64,000 bases of DNA from Diphasiastrum complanatum (GCA_029204225.1 CM055107.1:47228476-47292475), one strand, 5' to 3'; numbered from the stretch's first letter, positions 1 to 10,452 are shown. Notes: generated from the letters alone by a model not told the origin. Translations and numbers: made by a program.

Positions 1-428
1 TTTGCCACGGGTGCAAAGGTCTCATCATAGTCAATTCCATACTCTTGTGCATCTCCTTTTGCCACCAACCTTGCTTTGTACTTGTTGATTGATCCATCTT
101 GGTTTGTCTTCACTTTGAAGATCCACTTGCATCCAATAGCCTTCTTGTCCTTTGGAAGTTCCACCAATCTCCATGTGTCATTCTTCATAGGAGCTTGATA
201 CTCAAGATCCATTGGTCGGATCCACTCCTCTTTTTGTCTTGCTTCATCTACAAATGTAGGTTCATCACAAGAGTTTAGGAAAGCCTAGTTTGTACCACCA
301 ACAACTTGCTTACCTTTTTCATCATAAGTGAGCCTCAAAGGTTGTTGCCTTTGCCTTGATGTCCTTCTTGGCTTTTGATTTAAAGTAGAGTCTTCAACAT
401 CAACATCCAAAGTATCATCAATGTCATC
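1..428 (-). pseudogene. Element A pol: integrase-RT linker and first part of Copia reverse transcriptase
   Basis: The minus-strand translation shows the basic linker PRRTSRQRQQ, then the conserved start of the Copia RT domain with [27 protein letters not shown] and KARLVAKG. It ends at the window edge near YDETFAP. A stop lies in the linker after the VVGGTN stretch (near 283). The fragment is separated from the integrase part of the same element (3954 onward) by the insertion of C1, and the linker resumes across the TCATC duplication. The RT catalytic YVDD region would lie outside the window. Non-functional. Confidence 0.85.
424..428. repeat. Target-site duplication (left) of element C1, TCATC
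   Basis: TCATC directly precedes the 5' LTR of C1 and is repeated at 3949-3953 directly after its 3' LTR. Five bases is the usual duplication size for Copia integrases. It marks C1 as a true insertion into element A. Confidence 0.85.
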
Positions 429-1260
429 TAATAAAAATATCACCTCCAACTTGATGTACCTTGTAGATCTCAAGTTAATTGATCTTGATAGGATCTCACA
501 CGTGTGGAGTCTGTCCCCACATGTGAAAGAATGTACATAAGTCACTTTTATAAAGTTAGATTGATTTTAGCTTGATCTACACTAGTGTGAAATTGACCTT
601 TGAGTAGAATCTTGAAAATGGTCAAATTGGTCAAACTTTGTGTAAATAGATTGGACTTCCATGTGAATGAGTTATTACTCACACATGTGTAGATAAACTT
701 CTAGAAGATAAGATAGGAAGATTTCATTAGATCCTATTTTATAGAAAATATTCCTATAAATGTGAAAGACTAGTTCTTTGTTTTCTAGCCAAAGAGAATA
801 GTCAACTTTGGGAAATGAGCACATATGGCTCCCATTGTGGATCTGGATGACTAGGCACTCTTCACACGTGTGAAGACTTGCTGGACAATACACAGCTCGT
901 GGATGTACTTGATCTATAGAGGGATCAACCACATCAATAAGAAGTTGATGTGACATTGGCAAATTCTAATTTTGTTGTGATTTCCACATTTGTCTTGAGA
1001 TTTTATGATTAAAATGCATTTGTAAGCTGATGTACTTTACTCTCTGTAGACAGGCCGTACTGGTACTGTCCTCCACACGTGTGAGGCCACCCATCCATGT
1101 TTTTGATCATTTGATCCATTGCTCTTGCTTAAATCATAGTGTAAAGCATCTAGATCAAGATCTAACACCTAGAACTTGATAGATCTTTGGATTAAACAAC
1201 CAATAACTCTTAATGATTGATAGTGCAATCATATTTGTCCTTTTTCTTTGAAAATCGACA
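429..1260 (+). repeat. 5' LTR of C1
   Basis: This 832-base repeat is matched by 3097-3948. The expected 5' TG has become TA, while the 3' LTR keeps TGTTAAA. The end is ...CGACA, directly followed by the primer-binding site. It contains exact CACACGTGTG palindromes at 497, 863 and 1074 and near-matches at 519 and 682. The two LTRs differ by point changes and small indels, so the insertion is not recent. Confidence 0.92.
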
Positions 1261-1274
1261 TGGTATCAGAGCCA
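1261..1274 (+). promoter_or_regulatory. Primer-binding site of C1, initiator tRNA-Met type
   Basis: TGGTATCAGAGCCA starts at the first base after the 5' LTR. It is complementary to the 3' end of plant initiator tRNA-Met, the usual primer for plant Copia elements. Confidence 0.93.
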
Positions 1275-1803
1275 AGTCTAAGAGTGATCTAAATGATTAA
1301 TAGTACTTGTGAAATCATTGACAATTTGTTGTTTTTGAGTTCTAATTGAGAGGGCGAGTTCAAGGAGAGAGGTATCATCAGTGTTTTTGGTCAAGATCGA
1401 TTTGTGGGCTGCTGAAGTACTGTCCACACGTGTGAACCGTACAACAACCTTCAAATTAACTTCCATTAGTGTTTTTGATCCAAAAAAGTGCATACTAGTC
1501 CACAATTCAAGGATTTTAGTGCATTGTCTAGATCTAGGTTCACTTTATTGAATGCTAATGATCAAATAGTGATTTGAGTCATTGAAGCAATTCATTTTGA
1601 AGCATTAGATCAAATCTTTAAGGCTGATTTGTTCGAATCTTAAGTGTGTGTGAAATATCAAACCAAAATTAAAGTAGAATCAATTTTTTTGAGGAGTGAT
1701 TTGCTAGGATATTTGTAGTTGATCTATTATACCATCATTCAAGTTGAACTAGAATTGATTGAGCCGAGATTAGAAGATTTTTAGATCACAAGTTTGGAGA
1801 GAT
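1275..1803 (+). other. C1 untranslated leader, gag deleted
   Basis: Non-coding leader between PBS and the first pol residue. It carries one exact CACACGTGTG at 1425. No gag-like frame is present: the leader runs straight into RT coding at about 1804, so gag, protease and integrase were removed in one or more deletions. Confidence 0.6.
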
Positions 1804-3083
1804 ACAATGCAAGTAGAGTTTGATGCTTTGATAGGTAATCAAACTTGGAATCTTGTACACTTTCCATATGGAAAGAAGCCACTTGCATGTAAGTGGATCT
1901 ATAGATTAAAGTACAATCAAGATGGATCTATAAGTAAGTACAAAGTTAGATTGGTTGCTAAGGGGTTTCTTCAAAGTAGAGGCATAGATTATGAAAAAAC
2001 ATTTGCTCCTGTAGCAAAACTTGTAACCATTGATTGATCATTTGTATTGCTACTTTATTCAAGTGGAATCTCTATCAAATGGATGTGACATATGCTTTCT
2101 TGAATGGCTACTTGGAGGAGAAAATATACATGTTGCAACCCGAGGGCTTCATCAAGGATGGTGAGGAGGACAAGGTTTGCCACTTAAGGAAGAGCCTATA
2201 TGGCTTGAAGCAAGCACCTAGAGCTTGGTACTCTAGGTTGCATGATTGTCTCTACTCTCTTGGCTTTGTGATTAGCTCTTATGAGCCTTCTTTGTACATC
2301 AAATGTAATGATGGAAAGATCATCATTTTAGTACTTTATGTTAATGATATCATATTGACAGGAAATGGTAGTGAAAGCATAAGAAATGTTAAAGTTTCCT
2401 TGTCTAGTGAATTCCAGATGGTAGATCTAGGACTTCTTAAGTTCATGCTTGGAATAGAAGTTACTAGACGTAGTGATTTAACTTCTATAAGTCAATCAAA
2501 CGATGTTACTTACATTCTTGCCAATAGAGTGCTTAGATATGTCTCTTCTACTAGATTTTTTGGCATTTTCTATCAAGGATCTAACTTGTACTTGAGAGCA
2601 GTTTCGGATTCAGATTTTGCAGGAGACAAGATAGATAGAAGATCCATAAGTGCATTTGTCACTTTTCTTTGTGGAGGAGTGATATCTTGGCTTTCCAAGA
2701 AGCAAGATACAATTTCTCTTTCCTCTTGTGAAGCCGAGTACAAGGCATTGACTTCAACAACCAAAGAACTCCTATGGCTAAGAAGACTTTTAGTGGAGCT
2801 TCAAGTGCTAAAAGCCGAGGAGGTCCCTTGCATCTATTGTGACAATCAAGCTTCTCAACAAATTGCTACCAATCCGATCTTCCATGCTAGAACAAATCAT
2901 ATTGAGATAGCTCATCACTTTGTGAGAGAGAAGGTGCAATCCAAGGAGGTTCAACTTCGTCATGTGCCTTCATCCGAGTGCATAACTGATATCTTAACCA
3001 AACCTTTGGCTAAAGATTCATTTTTCAAGTTAAGAGATGCTCTTGGAGTTGTAGATAGATGTACATTAGACTTGCCAAATTAG
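1804..3083 (+). pseudogene. C1 Copia reverse transcriptase / RNase H, deleted and frameshifted
   Basis: The frame opens with RT motifs (TWNLV, ACKWIYRLK, VRLVAKGF, DYEKTFAPVAKL). A small deletion at the TI|RL point near 2031 breaks the frame with a stop at 2035-2037, and the next frame resumes at LIICIATLFKW. The catalytic YVDD box reads YVND (near 2340), which replaces one of the two metal-binding aspartates. After SISQSND about 100 codons of the RT C-terminus are deleted and the text jumps to RVLRYVSS. RNase H follows with SDSDFAGD, SSCEAEYKAL and FCDNQ-like YCDNQA, ending at TLDLPN. No product of this frame would be active. Confidence 0.9.
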
Positions 3084-3096
3084 AAGTGAGGAGGAG
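3082..3096 (+). promoter_or_regulatory. Polypurine tract of C1
   Basis: AGAAGTGAGGAGGAG directly precedes the TG of the 3' LTR and overlaps the stop codon of pol. The same tract in reverse precedes the 3' LTR of element E at 35258-35272. Confidence 0.85.
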
Positions 3097-3948
3097 TGTT
3101 AAAATATCACTTCCAACTTGATGTACCTTGCAGATCTCAAGTTAATTGATCTTGATAGGATCTCACACGTGTGGAGTCTATTCCCACGTGCAAAAGAATG
3201 TACATAAGTCACTTTTATAAAGTTAGATTGATTTTAGCTTGATCTACACTAGGGTGAAATTGACCTTTGAGTAGAATCTTGAAAATGTTCCAAATTGGTC
3301 AAACTTTATGTAAATAGATTGGACTTCCATGTGAATGAGTTATTACTCACACATGTCAAGATAGAATTCATACGTTTGGATAAGCTTCTAGAAGATAAGA
3401 TAAGAAGATTCCATTAGATCCTCTTTTATAGGGAATATTCCTATAAATGTGGAAGACTAGTTTTTTGTTTTCTAGCCAAAGAGAATAGTCGACTTTGGGA
3501 AATGAGCACATATGGCTCCCATTGGTGGATCTGGACGACTAGGAACTCTTCACACTCGTGAAGTATTGCTGGACAGTACACAGCTCATGAATGTACTTGA
3601 TCTATAAAGGGATCAACCAAATCAATAACAAGTTGATGTGACATTGGCAAATTCTAGTTTTGTTGTGATTTCCACATTTGTCTTGAGTTTTTATGATTAA
3701 AATGCGTTTGTAAGCTAATGTACTTTACTCTCTGTAAACAGGCCATACTGGTATTGTCCTCCACACGTGTGAGGCCGCCCATCCATGTTTTTGATCATTT
3801 GATCCATTGCTCTTGCTTATATCATAGTGTAAAGCATCTAGATCAAGATCTAACACCTAGAACTTGATAGATCTTTGGATTAAACAACCGATAACTCTTA
3901 ATGATTGATAGTACAATCATATTTGTCCTTTTTCTCTAAAAATTGACA
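3097..3948 (+). repeat. 3' LTR of C1
   Basis: This 852-base partner of 429-1260 runs from TGTTAAAATATC to ATTGACA. Exact CACACGTGTG palindromes lie at 3164 and 3762. It has one short stretch near 3357 that the 5' LTR lacks. Confidence 0.92.
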
Positions 3949-3953
3949 TCATC
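3949..3953. repeat. Target-site duplication (right) of C1, TCATC
   Basis: Partner of 424-428. Element A resumes immediately after it. Confidence 0.85.
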
Positions 3954-4790
3954 AACATCAAGAATGTTAGATCCAACGTCCACACCACCATTTGAAGAAA
4001 GTTTTGGAAAGTTTTCCTCATCAAAAATGACATCTCTTCCAATGACCACTTTCTTAGTTAAAGGAATAAAAACTTTGTAAGCCTTGCTCACCTCACTATA
4101 ACCAATAAATATACCTTTTCTTGAAGATGAATCCTCCTTTGTCCTATCATCAAGAGTGATGTTGATATAGCAAATGCATCCAAAAAATTTGAAAAACTTG
4201 ACACTCGGCCGGCCTTCTACCAAACAAGACCTAAAAGAAGAGGTTTTCCCATCCAATGCCATACTCGACCATCTATTGCATCGAAAAGTAGCACACAACA
4301 AAGCTTGATCCCAAAAGGATTTAGGAAGATTTTCACCTAACCTCATGCCTTTGGCACCTTCACATAAGGTTCTATTCTTTCTCTCGGCCACTCCAATTTG
4401 TTGTGGTGTCCTTGGGCCTATGTACTCTCTCTTAATCCCATTTGCAACACAAAATGCTTTGAACTTGGTAGAAATGTACTCACCACCATTGTCACTCCTC
4501 AAGCACTTGATCTTTGTAAAAAAATGGACCTCCCTTGCATTTTTGAGCCTAAAAAAGATATCAAACACCTCATCTTTGCTCTTTAGTAGATAAACCCAAC
4601 AAAATCTACTAAAATCATCAATAAAAGTCACATATATTTTAGCACCTCCATTTCTAATTGTAGTACCACCATGATTATCCGAATGCGCAAGTTGAAAATG
4701 CTTACTTGACCTTGATGTAGATCTCTTATAAGGTAACCTATGTGACTTTGATAAAGCACATTGCCCTCAAACATTATTCAAGCTTGTTAA
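3954..4790 (-). pseudogene. Element A Copia integrase
   Basis: The minus-strand frame shows the end of the pre-integrase region (CALSKSH), the first catalytic Asp in LAHSDNHGG, TFIDDFSRF, the second Asp in RSDNGGEY and the catalytic Glu in GVAERKNRT, so the D,D-35-E set is visible. The usual NGVAER reads IGVAER. A C-terminal FFGC..Y and the IFIGYSEVSKAYKV box follow. The upstream side breaks off near 4790 where foreign Gypsy sequence starts, so the zinc-binding HHCC domain is incomplete. The downstream side is cut by C1. Confidence 0.88.
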
Positions 4791-4794
4791 AGAG

Positions 4795-5025
4795 TTGGGA
4801 AAACCAGAAACAACTTGCCTCTTTTCCTATCAACGGTTCAACCGAACACAGGAAAAGGATAGAATGTCGTTACGACGTATTTTGGCCGAGATGCCATTTG
4901 AGAAATGGGGCATTGAATATGTCAGCCCTATTCGTCCAATAGTGCATGGCTCCCAAGCTCGTTATATCATCGTAGCCACCGACCAAATGGGTAGAAGCCA
5001 AGGAAGTGAGGAAGGCTGACGCCAA
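4795..5025 (+). pseudogene. Gypsy integrase fragment embedded in element A
   Basis: The plus strand encodes a short stretch typical of Ty3/Gypsy integrase: a CQR-like start (YQRFNRTQEK), then MPFEKWGIEYVSPI and SQARYIIVATD, matching the equivalent stretch in element F (46000-46130 on the minus strand). It lacks LTRs and is flanked on both sides by minus-strand Copia. It ends abruptly in GSEEG with a stop. How it arrived is unclear; filler DNA at a double-strand break repair or a truncated insertion are both possible. Confidence 0.75.
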
Positions 5026-5845
5026 CTCCAATACTAAATTCCAAACCATCCTCATCAAGAGTAAGATTACCTTGCTTGTCTCCTTGATCTCTCTTCTTCT
5101 TGTAGCACTCACTTGCAAAGTATCATTTGATGCCACAATAGAGGCACTTGAGCTTTGATCGATCCTTCTTTTTCCCTTCTTTTTGCCACTTGAAGAAGCA
5201 TCCACTTGATCTTTCCATTTAGACCACTTACTTTTGGTTTTGCCCTGAATTTGTCCCTTGTGAACATAGCATCCTCTTGAAGTGTCGATGTAGATCCACC
5301 TCTTGCTTGAAGCCATATTCTTCATTGATCAAGATCTCTTGGAGATCCATCAAATTTGTCAAAGTCTTTTGAATAGCAATACTTTGAACAATGTAAGCAT
5401 AAGCATCCAACAAACCATTAAGAATCACTTGAACAAGCTCTCCTTCCTTAATGCTTTCATTAACGCAAGCCAACTCATCATTCAATGCTTTCATCCTCAA
5501 AACAAAAGTACTTGGACTTTTTTCATTCTTTTGCAAACAAAAAGAGATTTGCCTTCTTAAAGTCAATACTCTAGAAGTAGACTTAGATTCATAAAGCTTC
5601 TTCAGTGAATTCCAAGCATCCATAGATGAAGTACACTTACCAACTTCCTTGAGAAGCTCATTGGTAACATTCATCTTGATCATGTGTAGAGCCTTATTGG
5701 CCCTCTTATCATACCTCACTTGATCTTGTTGTGTTGCTGGTCTCTCCTCCAGACCTACAACAATATCCAAAACATCATTCATCTCAAAAAGTGATTCCAT
5801 TTCCACTTTTCCCAATGAATATTTACTTGAGCAATGACTTGATCT
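5026..5845 (-). pseudogene. Element A Copia gag (UBN2-type) with zinc knuckle
   Basis: The minus-strand reading starts near KYSLGKVEMESLF and continues with ALHMIKMNVTNELLKEV, AWNSLKKLYESKSTSRVLTL and ELVQVILNGL, all hallmarks of the Copia gag polyprotein family. The zinc knuckle near 5100-5140 is damaged: it reads C-x2-C then a stop in place of Gly and Tyr in place of the zinc-binding His, followed by FASEC. Gag would package RNA into the particle; here it cannot. Confidence 0.85.
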
Positions 5846-6471
5846 TTTCTTTCAACCTGTTTCAATGCAGAAAGCACTTCTTTGTACAACAACAAATGTT
5901 TTCAAAATAAATCACAAAGATTTGAAACTATCTCAACAATCCTCTTCTAGCACTTATACCAAGCAAATCAACACATAGAATCATGAAATCTTGATCAACC
6001 TATGATCTATTCTCAATCTAATGACTTTTGCCACTTATTAAGATTGAAACACACTCAAATGAAGTCCATCAACCTCACTATCTAGAGATCCAATCAAAAC
6101 TAGGGATTTGACAAAATCACAAAAAATTGCCTATTCCAAATCTACATGCAAGTGTTGAAAATTTGATATGCAATCTATTAGCCACCACTTAGGCTGATCC
6201 AATGATCCAAAAATTGGCCAAATCCAGTATGTGAAATCAAAAATTGGAATTGATCAAGTTTAAAGACCTATATAGGGTTTTGATCGACAAAAGATCCAAT
6301 CTACAAAAGCAAAAAACTCGATTTTGGTGTAGAATCCCCTCTAACATGCTCTAGCCTTGATATCTTCACCAAATCATTGATAGATGTGATTTCCTCTAGC
6401 ATGCTCTAGCCTTGATATCTTCACCAAATCATTGATAGATGTGATTTCCTCCTTCATAACTTGAAACACAC
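5846..6471 (-). other. Element A leader between PBS and gag
   Basis: Non-coding, AT-rich, similar to the start of the leader at 13116-13260 (element L). It contains the 55-bp tandem duplication listed separately. Confidence 0.6.
6339..6448. repeat. 55-bp tandem duplication in the leader of A
   Basis: The segment 6339-6393 is repeated at 6394-6448 with one or two differences (CTCTAACATGCTCTAGCC against CTCTAGCATGCTCTAGCC). Confidence 0.85.
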
Positions 6472-6483
6472 GTTCTGATGCCA
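6472..6483 (-). promoter_or_regulatory. Primer-binding site of element A (mutated)
   Basis: On the minus strand TGGCATCAGAAC follows the LTR directly. It differs from the initiator tRNA-Met complement TGGTATCAGAGC at two positions. Confidence 0.75.
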
Positions 6484-7118
6484 TGTGAAAAATTTCAGAT
6501 CATTAATGATCCAATCTACCAAAAAGATCTTGGATTACAAAAGAAGATATCCTCAATGTCACCAATGTAGAAAAATCAGCATCTACACACAAAATGAGAT
6601 GCAAACTCTAATAAAACTTGATCAAACATAAATCAAATGATAATGTATTGTTGCTTTCCATACAAAACCAGCAAGCTACTGTATTTCACACGTGTGGATC
6701 CAAAAATAACAAATATAGATCATTCTACACAGAATTGCAAGCAATCACAAGTATAGTGCACCAATGGATAGTAGAACCCAAGAGAACCATGTATAAGCAT
6801 GAAATGAGATAGAGAAGAGAGAAGATGTGTCTTTCCACGAGTTTCCTCCTTTTATAGCAAGTCCAAAACCTATTTGGCCACTTGGCTTTCCCTCCAAAAT
6901 GCTAACACTACTATTTTTGGGTCTAGATTCAAAGTACCCAACATTTAAATTTGAATCTACTCAAAATCGCATTCTCCCACACTTTCAAAAAGTGTTTATT
7001 CAAATGAAATTTAGACTAATGAACTTTGAAAAGTCAATCTCTAAGTCTAAAAACAAAGTTGGCCTCAACATGCCAAATATATATAGCAAATATGATTTAA
7101 CTAGTTGAATCTTTCACA
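6484..7118 (-). repeat. 5' LTR of element A
   Basis: Minus strand from TGTGAAAGATTCAACTAG to ...TTTTTCACA, 635 bases. Similarity to 12729-13103 and 53385-54008 fixes both ends. It carries an exact CACACGTGTG at 6687. The end at 7118 abuts the AATCT duplication of element B. Confidence 0.85.
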
Positions 7119-7123
7119 AATCT
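7119..7123. repeat. Target-site duplication (left) of element B, AATCT
   Basis: AATCT precedes the left LTR of B and recurs at 10448-10452 after the right LTR. Confidence 0.9.
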
Positions 7124-7754
7124 TGTCAAATTTCAAAGAAAATGACTTATTTTGATCCACACATGATCAATAAGAGTGATTTTTTGGTAGCTTGGGATCT
7201 TGATTTATATCAAGACTAGCATCCAATTCTAGCTTCTACTTGACAATTTCTAGTGATTCAAGTAAGAACAATAAAAAAAGATGATCCAAAGTCTTCACAC
7301 GTGTGAAATATTGTCACTATACGGCCTGCTAAAAGAAAATATGTTTACTCAAGAAATACAGAGCATTCATTCACAAAGAGTTAGCCTAAGAGAGTGAAAA
7401 CACAATGATAGCTCCCAAATCAATGTTTCTCAAGATTAACCTCACAATGGATCCATGATGGATCAAGTACACAATCATCATAATCTCTCTCTAGACTGCT
7501 TCCAGCACGTGTGGGACAACTCATTGTACTCATCCATATCCACTTTGGATAAGATCTATCTAATTTGCCACATCATCCATTGGTGGTTTGTGTTGACCTT
7601 CCAGATTCCTACAATCTAGGAGAACTCCTACAATTTAGGAGATTCCACATTTGACTCAAATAAAATCTAAGTACAATGGATTTGAAAATTACAAGTGTTA
7701 TTTCACACATGTGGACAGGTCCTTAAACCATCTGAAAATTGCTAAAATCTAACA
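7124..7754 (-). repeat. 3' LTR of B
   Basis: 631 bases, TGTCAAATTT on the plus strand at the left and ...CTAACA at the right. It matches 9792-10447. It contains an exact CACACGTGTG near 7297 and close variants at about 7506 and 7705. Confidence 0.9.
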
Positions 7755-7766
7755 GTCCTCCTCAAT
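7755..7766 (-). promoter_or_regulatory. Polypurine tract of B
   Basis: On the minus strand TTGAGGAGGAC lies directly before the TG of the 3' LTR. Confidence 0.8.
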
Positions 7767-8446
7767 TTTTACATGATACATCTATGGTACATCTATCTAC
7801 AACTCCAAAGGTTGATCTTAACTTGATAAATGAAGTCTTTGGCAAGGCTTTAGTGACTAGATCAACAAGACAATATGAAGAAAATACATGACGTAGCTTG
7901 ATCTCCTTTGCTGAACCTTTTCCCTCACAAACTGGTGAGCAATCTCTATGTGCTTACTCCTTGCATGGAATGTGGGATTAGTTGCTAATGCTTGGCTTGA
8001 TTGGTTGTCACAATATATGATTCGAAGCCTCCATGACTTGTAACTCCACCAAAATCCTCTTCAACCACAAAATCTCCTTGATTGTTGATGTTAATGCCTT
8101 GTATTCCGACTCGGTTGAAGATAGAAGAATTGTGTCTTGCTTTTTGGAAAGCCAAGACATTATGCCATTGCAAAGAAAGGTAACAAAAGCACTTGTAGAC
8201 CTCCTATCCACCTTATCACCTGAAAAATCAACATCCAAATATGCCCTCAAAGCAAGGTTAGATCATGATACAAAATGCCAAAGTTCTTGGTGGCCGAGAT
8301 GTACCTCAACACCCTTTTTGAATATTTCCAATGACAAACCAATGGATTTTGCATAGATTGGCTTGGCTTACCTACACTATAACTTAGATTAGATCTAGTT
8401 ATAGTAAGATAGATTAGGGAGCCTACAAGTATTCTATATAGTGTGA
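7767..8446 (-). pseudogene. Element B RT C-terminus and RNase H
   Basis: The minus strand shows LVGSLIYLTITR, KRVLRYISATKNFGILY, then in a shifted frame YLDVDFSGDKVDRRS (RNase H Asp), SWLSKKQDTILLSST, SEYKALTS and, in a further frame, CDNQ and FHARSKHIEIAH. The RNase H acidic residues are mostly present, but at least two frameshifts split it. It joins gag directly near 8447. Confidence 0.85.
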
Positions 8447-9236
8447 TTGTAGGACTCGGATACAAAGTGCCCCTTCTTTCCACAAAAGAAGCACTTTAGT
8501 TTGGCCTTGTTCTTCTTTCCACCTTTAGAGCTTGATGCTTGATCATCACTCTTGGTCTCCTTTTGTTGGATCTTCCTCTTGGACTTTGCCTTGCCTTTGC
8601 TTGAGAAGTTGGCCTTCTCATCTCCATCATGTAACTTCAAGGAACCAATTCTTTGCTTGACATGAAGGATTCTACTCTCCTCGGCCACAAGCACACTATG
8701 GACCTTGTCAATAGAAGGTAGAGAATCTTGAATTGCAAAGCTTTGTACTAGATTATAGAACTCATCTCCAAGACCATTTACGATGATTTGCAACAAGCTC
8801 ATCATCTTGAATACTCACTTATGATGGCAAATTCTTTATTGCGAGATTTTATTCTCAAGACATACTCTTGAGCACTCTCATCACTACCTCTAATGCCTTG
8901 AAAAACTCTATTCCTTAGCATAAGCACTCTAGAGGTATTTTTGGATTCATAGATCCCCTTTAAGGAGTTCCAAACCTCCTTGGCCAAGGTACAAGATGCA
9001 ACTTCTTTTAGAAGTTCATTACTAACATTCATTTTAAGGCAATGTAATGCTAGCCTAGATTTTTTCTTGTACTTCACTAGATCTTGTCCTCCTTGAGGCT
9101 CTACCTCTTCTCCAAGGACAAGATCATACAAATCTTGGAGTACTAGAAGTGACTCCATTCTTACTTTCCATATTAAATAATTACTTGAATTTAGCCTCTC
9201 ACTAGTTTCAAGAAGATAGGCTCCAATTGAACCCAT
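8447..9236 (-). pseudogene. Element B Copia gag
   Basis: The start is at MGSIGAYLLETSERLNSSNY (9236), matching gag of element E in this window. ALHCLKMNVSNELLKEV and VWNSLKGIYESKNTSRV follow. A frameshift near 8805 moves to LQIIVNGLGDEF. The zinc knuckle CFFCGKKGHFVSES has Ser in place of the last Cys, exactly at the deletion junction into YNHTLYR of the RT tail. Confidence 0.87.
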
Positions 9237-9779
9237 TTGTAACTAGTAACAAGTACAACAAATGTACTATTCAAGACTTTCCCTATTCACTTTTCAAAAT
9301 TTAGCCTCAAGGCTCCTCTCTTGAATCTGTCTCAACTCAAGAAGCAAGACCTACAATGATCTTAAACTCAAAGGAACATGGGAATCAAATTCTACACAAA
9401 CTATTTAATTGAGATACTCCAATTCGGCTCTTGGAAGTGCCAATGCCTTCCTATGGTATTATGAATGGATTTTAGTTTCACTCTTAAACTAAAAACATAA
9501 GCCTCAAAACTCACTCTCAATGATTTGGAGGTTTAACAAACATCTAACACCATTCCACATCAAATCTACAATGAGATCAAAGGATTTTCACAAAGCAAAT
9601 TACTAGTTTAACTCTTCACAACCTAAAAATCACTAAGGTATGGTGAAAGTACAACTCCAATAGCCTCTCACACATGTGAGAAGTACACTTGAACTTTGCA
9701 CACTAATTTGAACTTTAACTTCTCACCCTCCTTCAAATTGATTCTAGCACCAATGCTTTTAGCAAAATGAAGAGATTTG
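9237..9779 (-). other. Element B leader
   Basis: Non-coding stretch between PBS and gag start; nothing further recognised. Confidence 0.6.
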
Positions 9780-9791
9780 ACTCTGATAGCA
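9780..9791 (-). promoter_or_regulatory. Primer-binding site of B
   Basis: On the minus strand TGCTATCAGAGT follows the 5' LTR; two changes from the initiator tRNA-Met complement. Confidence 0.75.
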
Positions 9792-10447
9792 TGTCAAATT
9801 TCAGATAAAAGGACTTATTTTGATCCACAAATGATCAATAAGAGTGATTGGTACTTGAGATCTTGATCTATATCAAGACTAGCATCCAATTCTAGCTTCT
9901 ACTTGACAATTTCTAGTGATCCAAGCATGAACAATAAAAAAAGATCATTCAAAGGCTTCACATGTGTGAAGTACTATAACCGTACAGCGGCCTGCTAACA
10001 GAAAATATGTTTACTCAAGAAATACAAAGCATTCATTCACAAAGAATTAGTTTAAGAGAGTGAAAACACAATGATAGCTCCCAAATCAATGTTTCTCAAG
10101 ATTAACCTCACAATGGATCCATCATAGATCAAGTATACAATCATCATAATCTCTCTCTAGGTAGCTTCCAGCACGTGTGGGACAGCTCACTGTACTCATC
10201 CATATCCACTTTGGATAAGATCTATCTAATTTGCCACATCATCTATTGGTGGTTTGTGTGACCTTCTAGATTCCTACAATCTAGGAGATAACTCCTACAG
10301 TTTAGGAGATTTCACATTTGACTCAAATAAAATCTAAGTACAATGGATCTGAATATTACAAGTGTTATTTCACACGTGTGGACAAGTCTACACACGTAGA
10401 TACCAAACAAATTGCTTAAACCATGGCAAAATTGCTAAAATCTAATA
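9792..10447 (-). repeat. 5' LTR of B
   Basis: 656 bases, partner of 7124-7754. The plus strand begins TGTCAAATTTCAG; the far end reads TCTAATA where the partner has TCTAACA. Exact CACACGTGTG at 10371. Confidence 0.9.
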
Positions 10448-10452
10448 AATCT
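10448..10452. repeat. Target-site duplication (right) of B, AATCT
   Basis: Partner of 7119-7123. Confidence 0.9.

Larger units (their letters stand above)
429..3948 (+). mobile_element. Copia element C1, internally deleted, inserted in element A
   Basis: Two LTRs (429-1260 and 3097-3948) flank a short internal region of about 1.84 kb with a PBS, a leader, a broken RT/RNase H frame and a polypurine tract, bracketed by TCATC. Gag, protease and integrase are absent, so it could only have moved with enzymes supplied in trans. Its RT text and LTRs are closest to element E (34606-40595) of this window, which suggests it is a deletion derivative of that family. It lies opposite in strand to its host element A. 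Confidence 0.93.
1..7118 (-). mobile_element. Copia LTR retrotransposon A, decayed, open at the left edge
   Basis: On the minus strand, read right to left, the order is LTR (6484-7118), PBS, leader, gag, integrase and the start of reverse transcriptase, which leaves the window at base 1. The gag-integrase-RT order defines Ty1/Copia. The body is interrupted by the plus-strand element C1 (429-3948) and by a small Gypsy integrase scrap (4795-5025). Coding parts carry stops and frameshifts, and the protease and pre-integrase stretch between gag and integrase is missing around the Gypsy scrap. The LTR is of the same family as those at 12729-13103 and 53385-54008. The other LTR lies beyond the left edge, so the full length is unknown. 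Confidence 0.85.
7124..10447 (-). mobile_element. Copia element B, internally deleted, with LTRs and target duplication
   Basis: LTRs at 7124-7754 and 9792-10447 flank a 2.04-kb interior with PBS, leader, gag, a short RT/RNase H tail and polypurine tract, bracketed by AATCT. Between the gag zinc knuckle and the RT C-terminus everything (protease, integrase, most of RT) is gone, so the element is non-autonomous. It sits exactly at the outer edge of the LTR of A. Confidence 0.93.

Noticed and set aside
285-545. 86-residue minus-strand frame starting in the LTR of C1
   Set aside because: It joins LTR sequence to the tail of element A by chance across an insertion boundary.
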